A stretch of DNA of 64,000 nucleotides from Sisyra terminalis (lineage: Eukaryota > Arthropoda > Insecta > Neuroptera > Sisyridae), in the NCBI GenBank assembly GCA_958496175.1, contig OY292274.1, positions 41,426,630 through 41,490,629 on the forward strand, in the 5' to 3' direction. The notes below the pieces were generated by a model. The model was given only the letters and a program-made list of their open reading frames with translations, had not been told where the DNA came from and searched no databases. The position numbers and the translations under genes are program-made. Positions within the stretch are counted from its first letter, which is position 1. Every line of letters starts with the position of its first letter. Shown piece after piece: positions 11,869-25,000 of this stretch.

Positions 11869-13043
11869 TTAGTCTGGTTTTTGTTCGCTATTGGGGTCGG
11901 TGGTAGTATTTAGTTTATGGGTTTCTGTATCGGGCATTATAACGCACATAAAGTTTTTTCCAGACGATGCGTCTCGTGGATAAACAATAATGGGTGCAAA
12001 CTTGTCACTAGTTCCTTCAACGTAAGCGGCTAGTTTATGATAAACTTCAGGAAAGTGGCGTTTTAGATTAACGCCTCGCTGACGAAGCTGTCGCTGAATG
12101 TTTGTAAAGCTGATTTCCCGAGATCGTTGCACTGAAATATTACAGTTCCCGTCTTCGTTTGGTAACGAAGACGTTAAAATTAACGTTTCTGGATTATCCA
12201 TTTCTTGGGGAGATTTTGACCGCGAAATTGTTTCAGCATCTTTTTTGCTTAGTCGAAGTTTGGCACAACGCGACACTAACTGGCGTTCCCACTTGATTGT
12301 GCCCGTTGTCGGCACCTCGGAAACTACACATACAGAAATGTACAAAACAAGCCGCGTTTCAGGATTGTAACTCTTACAAATTTTGACTAATTCCGAAAAT
12401 AGTTCCGGTCCCATTTCGGATGGGAGAAGGTCCGGCCAACGGATATAAGTTGGCTCGGTTAGATCTGCAAGTCCGTTGGCAAGAAAGCGCTCAGCAGCCT
12501 CGGGACTTGGAAAGAAGCATTTGACCACACCAGGTCCTTGGGAGAGAAAACCGCGACGCGCCACACGCGATATATGCTGTAACGTGTTGCTGTCGTCTTT
12601 AGCTTTGGCAAGAATTTGGCGACATAGAGAACTGGCACGCGAATGTAAACAAGTTCTACGATGCTTTTCCCAATGCGCGCGGCGACATTCTCGCGAACAA
12701 TATGTATAATTACAATTATGGCAATTTTTAAAACTTTTCGTAGCCTCTTTGGTGCTTACTTCTTTCATACATTTCGAATAACGACATCGAATTACCGTTG
12801 ATTGAGTCACTTCGGTAGTTCGGGCTTCGGAATTGGTGTCGGTATCTTGGGGGGTTGCTGGTGATGTCGCATGGAAACTAACTCGACGAACTTCCAACGC
12901 ATTTTTTATATCCAACCCTCCACTGCCTTCGCTCCGTCGTCTCACGATCTCATCGTTTTGGTATAGACTCCCCGCCTGCAGCAAATTCCTTCGAATTCCC
13001 CCCAAACTTATCCGGCCTGGACTACTACTAGCTAATCCCGTCT
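11869..13043 (-). CDS. AJM1-like terminal exon (MYND-type finger and conserved C-terminus)
   Basis: The acceptor ATTGCAG|AG is at 13044/13043 and the stop codon at 11871-11869; 390 residues. The zinc-finger ligands are at 12786-12649: CRYSKC, then CHNC, YCSREC and H-x3-C, with the typical AHWEKH core. The first pair is spaced C-x4-C instead of the usual C-x2-C. A helix follows, then FLSQGPGVVKCFFPSPEAAE, RFLANGL and LVLYISVCVVSEV, probably an alpha/beta domain, then ISFTNIQRQLRQRGVNLKRH, HKLAAYVEG and a polar tail. The apparent start at 13005 is a TTG inside the exon, not a start codon. Confidence 0.75.
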
Positions 13044-16000
13044 CTGCAATAAAATTACAATGACATCAACTCCAATTAAAATGACCAAAAAATAACAACA
13101 CAAAACAAGAAATAAATAGTCCCAATTAGAACGTCGTCTCAACAAATTTTGTGTGCGAAATGTACGGGGTTGGTGATCAAATTGAGAATGACAGGCTCAT
13201 TCCGATTTAAGGCCTGCTGCAAACGAAACTTACATATGTCTCCTACCTTGGAGACTGGGCGAGGGAGCACGCGTTGATGGAGGCAACCCCAACAGCGAGT
13301 CGAGAACGTCTTCGAGCGTCGTCGAACCCGGTGATGGTCGCGTCGTGATCAAATTCAATGTACTAACTCCGTCTTCAAATTTACTACTTGAAGAAAAGTC
13401 TGCAAAACATTTACAAAAAAAAATCCTATTAAAACAACCACCAAAAAAGAAAAATAAGGAAATTAATTAAAACTCAAGCCCAAAAGATTAAAAACCAATT
13501 CAATATACTTGAAATGCAAAAGCCATGCATGCATTTAAAAATAAATGTGAACTTACCAAAAATTTTAAATTATTTAATGCAAAATAAAAATCCCATTTTT
13601 TCTAAATTGAGTTTGTATGAGGGAAGAAAAAAGTTGGTGACCAAGAATCCTTTGGAGGACTAAGTCCTTCAAAGTAAAGACCTTTGCATACAAGGTAAGG
13701 TAAGTCCTTTGCATACGAGGGGCTCATGTTCGTTTTAGGGACGTCAATATCTAGCAATATTGTATTTTCTACTTTGAATAAATCAGGCCGTAATAAAATT
13801 TCGCAACAAAAGAGAAAATCATACGATAATAAAATTTAAATAACAGAAAAATCGCAAACTAAATTAAAAAGAAAATAGAAAATGTAACGTTGCCAGATAT
13901 TGACGTCCCTAAAAAGGACATAAGTCTCAGAGAAATTTTATAACTACAATATACAACAGCACTATATTATAAGAGTATCAATTTTTCTCTTGCTGTTTAT
14001 TTAAACGGCGATGAAAATACCAAAATCTTATAAAAGTAGAAGAGAAAAATTCTCATTTTCTTGTGATTTAGTAAGCTTAATCGGTCAAAATTTATAAACT
14101 TTTTTGGAAACTTCTTAATGGTTTTTTTTTCTTACCCTCCATACTCAAATAGAAATTTTTAACAAAAATCTAAAACAAATAATAAAATGTGAAAAATAAA
14201 ATAAAAATAAACTTGCATTTTTTTAAAATAAACCAGTGATTTTATTGGAGATCACCTATTTTTTTTTTTGATCTAAAATAATATTAATAATATTTCTTTA
14301 TAAACATGCATAAAAATAATATTTCTAATTTAATATTTAATGAATAATAAAAAAAATTAATAAAAACCGTCGATACTTTTCTTAGTTTTCAAATAAAGTT
14401 TCGAAAATTGTCTAATAAATACAATAACGAAGAAATACAAAAAAAAATTAAATATGAAATTAATATTTCAATTTTTAAATTATTTAGACGTTATTCAATA
14501 TAAATCTAATATAATATATATAGTTTTTTATATATCTTTTTTAAATCTATACATAATATATACAACAGCACATAATATTTGCTCGTTTTTTCTTTATAAA
14601 TTTCTTACTTTAAATTTTACATTTTGAGATTAAATTCCAAGAACATCAAATCGATTAAATCAACCAATATAATACAGCAAACCTACGTTTTTCACACCGT
14701 CCACAATTTACACAAAGGATAAACCATGGGGTGAACATTCAGGTTTACCCCTTAAAGATGTATGTAGAGGAAGAAAAGATATAAAAGCGACCAATATGAC
14801 TTTTGGAACGCAGAGAAATTAAAATAAACTAGAAATGAAAGGAATGAAGAGTTGAAAACGAGAGCAGAAATTATTATGAAATAGAATAACAACCAATACA
14901 ATAAAAAAATACACATAACAAAATTATAATCTCAAAATGTAAGAAGGTGAGAAAATATCGAATTTTCCTGATTATTCCCGAGAGAGCGTTATTTTTTTTT
15001 CAATGATGAATTTCTCTAGGATTTCGTGAATTGTTTGTTAGGCTTCTTGTCGGAAAAATTCGATAGATAAAAATTGATTAATTTTAAAAATTTTACTATA
15101 CAAAATTTGTTGAATTAGATCTTCGCTAAAGTCTTGTTTTTAGTTTTATTATTTTTAGAAAACTACAATTTTCTTACGTATAATTTCTCTTAAAATTCAT
15201 ATCTTTCGTAAGTTGAATTTTATAGCCAAATGCTTAGTCTTTACTTTATACTTCATCGAGAAATCCACCATCGTGCATATTACTGATACCAAAAAAAACC
15301 GTTATATAAATGTATACGAAAAAACACAAGATAAATGCAACATTGTTATCAGAAAGGTATGTAAATATGTAAAAAATATATTTTTCAAAAATTTTCTCCC
15401 AATAAAATCGAGTTAAAACGAGCAAATTTCAAAGAACTCGATTCTTGGTTTTTATATTCGAAGTTGTCGTTAAATAGAAAAATAAAATACTTTTTTTTAA
15501 ATTCCTTTGGTCCAAATTATTTTTGAGGTGAGTATTATAACTCACCGTTATTAACACTCGTTTTTGATTTAAGATCGAGATGTAATGACGTGGGCGTCGA
15601 TGTTGTGATGGTGTTGGCTGCGACTGTACGGATCGTTTCCGATGAGGAGTCAGTTGCGATGCCGATGGGTGTTTGGGGTGAATCTAACGGTCGGGTGCCG
15701 ACAAAAGAACTCTCGAGCCAACAGAACTTCTGACTTCCTCGTGCTGGACTTACAGATCGTTGACTTAAATTATCATAGTCGCTACCTCCAAGCCTTGATA
15801 AGTCTCTATCAGATGTATTGGCATCTTCTGGTCGAAGTCCACTGACGTAGTGTACAATGGCTGACGTTACTTCTTTGATAGAGCTTTGTATTTCGGTGTT
15901 GGGTTGTGAAGACGGCGGTGGAAGAAGACTGGTTGCCAGACGTTCGGCTGGCGTACGAGGACGCGCTAGGCGCTCCTGTGACCGCCACCCCAGATAAGGT

Positions 16001-19000
16001 TGGCGATAATTAAAACTACTTCGAGTTGAGCTGCACGGGGATGTCAATCCACCGTTTACGTTCATAACAACTGGTTGCCGATAGTTGAAACTACTTCGTG
16101 TTGAATTACATGGGGACGACGCCGTTGAATTAAGCTTCGACGTCGACCATCGACTAAAAGCCGTCCCACCTCCATAGTTCGTTCCTGTACTAACTTGCGA
16201 TGATGGACTCAGTAAAATCGGCGATTGTCGCGAGCCCAAAGAACTCAACGACGTGGTCTTCCCAGAAAGACCCGACCATTTCGTATTGTCTCGTGTTTTC
16301 TTCAACAAAAATCCTTCTCGTGGCACTTGCGATTGTTTGAACCATTCTGGAACATTCAGTTTTTGTAAAGACCGCTGTACTCGTAGCTGGTGTTCCGACA
16401 TGACACGTTCACCAAGTCCTTTTTGTAATTCGTTCTCAGGGGGCTGTAACAAAAAATTCCAATTAATACAAACATTTACAAATATTTCAATTTCAAACAT
16501 TATAAATTTTGAAATAAAATCAATTTAACATTTTATTTTTAAACTTACATAAACATTCATTGCGATTTATTATTTGATTTAACAGTCCGTTTATTTACTT
16601 GTTGCTTTTATGATTATTTGTATTAAGCCGAGGGAAAATACACAGTGTATCACTGTTGCGATTACTTAATTGGACTTTTAAAATAAATAAATTAGAATTG
16701 TTTTCTGTTAGTATGTAGAGCAAAGTGATAATTTCTAGGAGATTGATAATGAATGATAATGTACCTTGACTAATTACGGGATTGTATATGTATTCCATTA
16801 GTGAAATTGAAGGTTTTTATCATTTTCATATCAGATAAACTGTTCGCATACCTCTATTAATTGATCATTTTAAATTTGAAAATTGTTTAAAGATTTAAAG
16901 AAAAAATTACTTAACTAACAATGACGGAATTTTGAAATTTGATTATTCAAACGTTTAAATATTTGAAAAATAATTGTTCAATGCATTTCTTGGAATATTG
17001 TAACATATTGGCCTCGAATATTTATAGTATAAAAGAGGTGATTAGCTAAAAATTTGACCAAAAGTTGAAATTATCATTAGCCTCCGCCAAACCTAGAGTT
17101 GAAGGTTACATATTTTATCATATTTGAAACTTGAATAACATTTACCAACATTTACATTTAGAGTTTTACAAGATTCTGTACCCTCTGTATCATCGTTTAG
17201 TTCGCTTCATATGAAATAGTGAAATATATTCACTAAATAAAAACATATATGATACAACTAGCTAATTAATTTTTAGATGACCAGGGAATATGAATGTAAA
17301 TTTTTCAATTTACAGAATAGAAAAGTTGATAAGAGTTAGGGTTGCTTATTAATTTTATTTAGTGGAATGCATTAGTCAGATAATGAAAACTTAATTTTAG
17401 CTAAATTTGTTTCATTATTTTATAAGACGTCAATTGAACAAATCAAAAATAGGTAATATTTAACTTCGAGTCTTTGTAAGTACCTAATCGTAGTTGTAAG
17501 AAAGTAGGGAAACATCAAATCATTTTCAAAGGAATTGTTTATCTCTATTAAATAATACAGAAATTCATTTGTGATATAAATAACTGAGTTTGCAGCTAAA
17601 ACTGAAAGTTGGGTTATTTATTAGAAGTATTATTTTTTTTCATGTTTTATAATTACTGCTTAATAGCACAAAGCCAAAAGGAGAGGAGGCTTGACTTTTA
17701 GCTTGAAAGACTATTGGTGAAAACTTTTCTTTAGCAATATCTGATTCTGATAGGTAATTTTAACCAAAATTGTCAAAACATATGTACATACCCACAAAAA
17801 GTTACTAAGATATATTTTGCAGTTATTTCAACTTAATTCTCATAATGCATTAAGCAATTTAAAATATTTTAACTGAATCGCAAAAATTGCCTATCCTCTT
17901 TTCACTTTAGATTCTGAAGCTTTCTCTAAAATATTAGTTTTTCATATATCTTTTTTTGGATTATATATATTTTAGTTTTTTAGATATTTAGAATATTTTT
18001 ACTTAAAATTTTAAAAACAATCGGCCTGGACCAATATCTGGCTTTGGCCGTATCCTTCTTTTACACAGCCATATATTTTCAAACTGTGCAATATAATAAA
18101 ACTGGGTTTCGAAACACTGCAATTAGTTATAGTTTTGCTTTATTTTTCAGAACCTAAATTATATCCAAAAAAAAATTATTGTAATTTTAATAAGAAAAAT
18201 AAGACTGATTTTTTAAAGCAAAGAATTTTAAGGGACCCTTAATGTTTTCCTTTAAACATTTTGTTGTTATTTATCATCGCTTTAAAATTGCCAAGATTTT
18301 TAGCGACTAGAGAGTTAATAAAAAACCGTAAATCGAGAAATATTGAAAATTTGCTTGATACGAGGATCGAATCCAACATCTACTAGTTTTGGAGCGGCCA
18401 TCGTGATCACTCGGCCACTAGTAGGGCTTAAACATTTTTTTAAGTCGACAATTAAAATAAAAAACAGCACTCAATACAATAAATAAGAAAATTAATTTCT
18501 TTAAGTATTAACAAACACATACATTTTCTTTCGTAATAATGTAGGACATAACCTTTTTTCATTGGCATAGATATCCTATGGCAGGGGTCTTCAAGCCAAT
18601 GTCCGTGGGCACCATGGTACCCGCAGATTACTTTGCATACTCGCCATGATCTCGTCCAGATGAAAATATTGAAGTTATATGAATTTTTCACTTGTATTAT
18701 AACAGTGCTTTTATAAAATTTACCTTGAAATATAAATCATATTCATGTCTATCGCCTGACTGGTTTTTTGTAATGAGCTTTTAAACTCAAAAAGGTTGGA
18801 GACCTCTACCCTAAAGCATGGCATTTCTAATGATGATTAAGAAAATAAACTTACTTTCATGCATGTAAAAATATATGCATTTACAGTATACTTATGGATA
18901 AAAATAAATAAAATAATCGAAAATACTTTTTTCTGTTCCCCTAGTTAAGAATCCTTAGATTATCCGGTGATTTCTATTTAGAATCCAGATTATACGTTTC

Positions 19001-22000
19001 CTTTTAAAGCGTTTTTGTTATGATTCCTTCAGATAAATTTCTTACAAGCTTTTATAACTGTTAACTAAATGTTTTAAAGTAGATTATTGTAAAATATATT
19101 TTAATATATATTTTCTTCGTTTTTAAGGGTGAAATTGTCAAACACAAAATAACTATTCTTTCAATATACTTAATATCCTTTCAATATAATGAACTAAATC
19201 AGTCATTTTCAAATTCTATCGTTCCGCCTAAGTTTTAAAACTCAAAGTTTGTTTGGCAAAATTCCTTATGATTCTTTGAAAAATATAATATATAACATTT
19301 ATAACAAGTACCTAATTATTGATAGTTGATTATTGATAGTTGATTATTGATACTTGTTATATATTATATTTTTCAAAGAATCATAAGGAATTTTGCCAAA
19401 CAAACTTTGAGTTTTAAAATTTAGGCAGAACGATAGAATTTGAAAATGACTGGTTTAGTTCATTATATTGAAAGGATATTAAGTATATTGAAAGAATAGT
19501 TATTTTGTGTTTGACAATTTCACCCTTAAAAACGAAGAAAATATATATTAAAATATATTTTACAATAATCTCCTTTAAAACATTTAGTTAACAGTTATAA
19601 AAGCATGTAAGAAATTTATCTAGAAGAATAATAACAAAAATGCATTAACTTTAGGTACTGTAGCTATTGATAGTTTAAATAATGTTACGAAATAGTGAGG
19701 TTTCTCTGTCAGTGTTCTAATGGAATTAAGCAATGGATAATAAAAAACCGATTAACCGATAATTAAAATTCTAATGCGATGGCCAGTTTTTTATTTGTTT
19801 ACGGACTAAAAATTTATTGGTTTGTACTAAACTATCACCAGTTGTGATTTGAATTCTAAAAAATCTTATATTTAATTTTTTAAGACTTGGCTTTGAAAGC
19901 TGTAAAATGTTCTTCCAGACATCGACAGGATGAAGCGAAGAAAAAAGAGCCGTCGCTCGAAATTCCAATAAAATTAGTGTTATTTATAAACGCAAACCTC
20001 ATCCATCAAGAACGTTTGAAATCATTTCAAAAATTCTCCTGTTTCGTATGCGTTTCTTCACTTCCATTTTGCTTTTTTTAATAAAAATAATTTTCTATTT
20101 ATAAAATAATCTTAACGCACATACATACATTCATATCACACACCTAATATCTATAACTATACTAGATGTATATACACGACGACCAAATAACGGAAGTTTC
20201 ATTTAACTCGACTCCAACATTCGTTTTGTTTCAGACTTGATTTCGAGAGAAATTAACTTTTATGTGCACCGCCGATGAGCCCGACACAACACTAAACATT
20301 GCAAGAACAAATAACGCTTTCAAGAAGTAAATGTTTCACCCAAAAAATTAGACTTTCCAAAGTGGCTGATAAGATAAGGCGAATTGTTCCACAAATTAGA
20401 AATGTCCAAGGGTGCAAACTCCGTAAGAGTTTAGCGTTTCAGGCCACTTGGAAAAGGAAATCGAAAATTTATGCAAAACATGCAAACCTTCGTTTTCAAT
20501 GTAATATTGTTTTAAATGGATGACACAACATTGACCGATATGGGAATAAGAAGTGAATTCATTGACATAACGAGCCATAAAGCGTATTCCAGCCCCAAAT
20601 AAGGCCACACACACCTATACACATTAAAACGAATACTATCACATAACCCATTCACATAGGTAATTATTAATGCCTTTTGTCAATCGTTAATAAATTCCAA
20701 ACATTAATTCATAAGCAATTCATTCTTTCCACTAAACAGATAGGTACTGCAATTTCGGAAATGGTAAACTTTACTTCTCAACACAACCATTTTCTGCAAT
20801 TATATTTTATTCCGAGGGTATCATTACATCGATTTAACATTCTAGGCTCTAATTTGAGCAGTTTTGTTTAAATTATTCACAATTTCGATAAGTACAAAAG
20901 CTTCCACTTGGAAATTTATGACTTCAAGTTCGTTTTAATTTAACCGAGATAGGTATGTGAATTATTACGTGGCCTCTTTTATCTGAAAAGGATAAATGAT
21001 AACAATTTAAATTATTTCGTAAGATCATAATTTGAAAATGTTCTTACTTTTGTTTAATTATATTTTCAGCAATTAGGAAAAGATACAATTAGTCAACATT
21101 TAAACGAATTATTTCGTTCCAATTTAAATATAATTGTTAACAACAATAAAACAAACACGTAAAATTTAAAGTAATAAGTCTACTTGTAAATTAAAATAAT
21201 TAAAAAAATTGAGAATAAATTACAACTTTACAACATACCTTACTCAACTCAATTGTCTAGGGTTAAATAACTTCTATTTTCAGAATTTTCCAGCGAGCAT
21301 TTAAAACGTTTGAGTAAAGGAGACATGCTTTTCACAGAGACAAGCGTATATCACTAATTACTGGTTTAAACAAAAAAAAAGAAGTTATTTCGATTCTTCT
21401 GTATAATTTCTCAAGAAAATCATTTTGAAGAAGTATCTGATATGTGTTTTTATATGAACTTAATTTTCTTTCGTCCACTGTTAAACGAATTGTGTGGTAC
21501 CGATATTTTTCGTACTTTATTAACACCACTAGTGTAGAGCCACTAGTTAGGTTCTATCCTAATGGAAAGTATTACGGACAGAGATCAGCTGTTTTAACTA
21601 CAACGAAATGCTATTTTGTGGAGAAGAGTGAGTGAGCGAAATCTGTTGAGCTTAGTAGATCAAATACAATGCAAGTTGTAATACCCATGGAATGGATGCG
21701 GATGGAGTGAGAGAGACTATTTCTCTGTACCAACGAAAATGTTTCACCGATCGGCAATCTTAATATATAAGGTTATACAGTGATTCTAAGGAAATACCTT
21801 CCTTCTAAGGGCTAGTATTTTAGATAAATGATATCCATAAGATATCTACTTAATAGAAAAAAACTATCTGTTAGATAAATTTTACACATTTATTTTAGAC
21901 ATATCACTATTCTTAGGTGAAATTACGCATGTTTTTTCTATCCTCCGGATAAATTTTATTTAGAAGATAAATAAAGAAAGATCATATAAGGATATTTGGA

Positions 22001-25000
22001 AGGTCACTATCTAGATGTGAAAATACTTTTGAAAATACCGGTCCTAAATATTATATATTTAGGTTTGGTACTTATTCATGGAAAGATAGACAATATTCAT
22101 AATCACTTAACAGTCAGATATTTTTGAGAAATGGGGTAAAAAATGGTCACCTTTTTATTAATTTTTACAATAAATTTAGTCAATAAGTAGTTTTAGGATA
22201 TGTTACTCCCCGCGCAAAACTAGTTTATGTTACAGTATGAATTATTCAAGGTTAATCCCACTTTTGGGAAACTAGCGACGTTAAATACTCGCGCAAAAGT
22301 TTTATCTTACAAAACAAAACTTGCCCAAGTGACACTCGGACAAAATTGTCAAATGGTTAAGCTAGCTATTTAATACAGTGTTTCTTAAACACCCTGGCCC
22401 CCTAGGGTACCCTGGAGCTCCTGCCAGGGTGCCGCGAAATGTACTTAGAATAATAACTATTGGTAATTTGGTACATAAATAGTACTGTTGGTCACTTAGG
22501 TCTAAAATTTTTGGGGAGAGAAGCTTTTGATTTTTTTTTCTGATTTAGGAGGCCGTGGTATGAAAAGGTTTGATAAGCACTGTGTAGAACAGATAAAAAA
22601 TTATCTATTAGATAAATCCTATACATATCTCTAGTCTTAGGTACAAATGCGGGTGTTTTTTTTCTATCCTCCAGATAAAATTTTATCTGGAATATAAGTC
22701 TTACTATCGAAATATGAAAATACTGGACCCAATGCATTAAATTTCAATTAACATAATCCTGACATACGGATTGAGGAATGGACACCACAAGATTATAATA
22801 TTTCCGTTTTTACCATTTGGCTACGGAATCTTAAAAATGAATAATGAAGTTTGTAATAAAAGATCCAATATTTATTGATAACTAAGTTCTAGATATTAGT
22901 TTTAGGATTAAAAATTACATTTCTATAAATAGTGGGGATTCGTCCAAGATAACAAACCGGCTAAGCATTTTTTTGGTCTTTATAGAGCAATTCTGAATTT
23001 ACATAAACCATACCATGTAATTAGCTATGAAAGAATAAAATAAGATTTAAGTCTAATGTTTTTCCCTTTTTTGAGGCAAGAAATGGCCAAAGAAAATATG
23101 TTTCAAAATTTTTGAATCCGAGAAAAAATTAATTGCATAATACTACATTTTACACAAAAAAAATAGAGACAATGAGACAAAAAATATTCATATCCTTAAC
23201 CTTTCAACCGTGACCAGACCAAGCAGAACATTACTAATAAAGCCCGAAGTACGCATGCCTTGAACTTTACATTCGCGAATTAAAAAAAAATCACCTGGAA
23301 AATTTATGTTTATCCATTACAACATTCATTCGATATTAAAATAACAAAACAAGTTTACTGGGTTATTTCTATCAAAATATTTCGTTGATTCTCTATAAAT
23401 TATAAGTAAATATTCATAAATTTATTTTCTTTACTCTCTAGGTTTGATTTTATTGGCGTTAAAATTTTCTGTTTTGTTGGTAATAAAAATCGAGTGAAAC
23501 GAGGAAATGAATTACAATAACGAGAAAACGTTTACGATGCCTCTAACACTAATATACATACATCGAGTTAAATAGAACCGCAAATTTAGAACGGAAATCC
23601 TTAAAAAGTTTAGTCGTACGAACGAAAATATTAAACATGTAGGGGGAACTTGAGTTTAACCCTGAACAAGTGCCCTCAACACTTGGCCCAAGATAAAATA
23701 TTATTTAACAAGGGTAAGCATTCATTTCCTCTTTGACCGAGACTAAATTGAAAAAAAAAATATCTGCCCTCAGTGATTGATCTGTTGAAGAGAAGCAGTT
23801 TTGAAACAATGCATCTGAAAAATTGCATCACCGCCAGATGTTTGCAATCGTTTTATAGACGTAGATACATTGTATAAGAATGCAAAAAATTCTTCAGAAG
23901 AAAAAAAAATTCTTTGAATAATGACGCAAAATTAACTTGCTGATCTTGAAATGTATGTTTTCAAGCTTAAAATTTACAATCGCCACGATTTTAGTTTATC
24001 GCGGCGATTATAAAAAGCTAAAGTATTAAATGATATGGTGTTATGACACCAAAAGAAAAATTGGTAGATAAGATATGAAGGTTACATTTTTTTCTAGAAA
24101 CTAGAGAAAAAAATGTTCAGGGGCGGCGAATTCCATGAAAAATACTGTGGATTTTCCACGTGAAAAACTGTAGGTGTTTAATTTCTCAAGTGAAAAATTT
24201 CACGGGCGGAGTTTTGAAGGAAAATTTAAAATTATACCATAAACATAAATTTGAACAGAAGTTCAAACAAAAATATTTGTGACGTATTGCCCAGATACGT
24301 ATTTCGATTGCCAAGTAATCTTCCTCAGTGGTCATATAGTAGTTTGGATCGCACGGATATTAAATTATACTACATAAATTGGACCACAATATATCTTATT
24401 ATATATAAAAACAATATATAAACAGCATAACTGTTCAAAGTCAGCGAAAAAATCTTATTTGATTAAAATTAGTTTAAAATCCTTACAAATAAAATGGCAA
24501 CCAAATCTGTTGGTTGTTCGCGTATTCAAAAATCACTTAAGATATTTTTATAATTTTTTTATTCCTCCAAAGTGCATTTATAATAAAAAAAATTATATTT
24601 ATTATTTAGGTATTTTTTAGATATTCCTTTTAATTTTTCAACTATTAATTAATAAAGTTTTCATGTCTAATGACCGGAGCTGTTAGAAAAGTAGTTATTT
24701 AAAAGTAACTAAGATACTGTAATTAAGTTTTATTATTTTTTGTCAAAAAGTATCTAGTATCTTGGATACTTCTAAAAAGGAACTGTATCTTAGATACCGA
24801 AAAGAAACTTAGATACCTAAACACTGAGAAATTCGATACAAAATTTTATTTTGTTTTGTTCTGTAAGATTTAATTTAAACCTCTAATATTGATCTTCTAT
24901 TGTTTTTAAAGTGTAATGTGTTTTTAGTTTTAGCTTTGATTTTTTTCCAAAACTAATGAAAACAAGAAATACATTATATGATTACCTAACAATTTAACCT

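Noticed and set aside
11869..13005. A 378-residue single-exon MYND gene starting at 13005
   Set aside because: The first codon is TTG, and an acceptor at 13044 plus phase agreement with the exon at 13247 show it is the last exon of a larger gene.
12098..13063. Plus-strand frames opposite the MYND exon
   Set aside because: Shadows of the terminal exon; they lack splice logic and recognisable content.
19771..19968. Minus-strand frame beginning MEFRATALFSSLHPVDVWKN
   Set aside because: The first 30 residues look protein-like, but no splice sites, homologue or in-phase junction to the AJM1-like exons was found.
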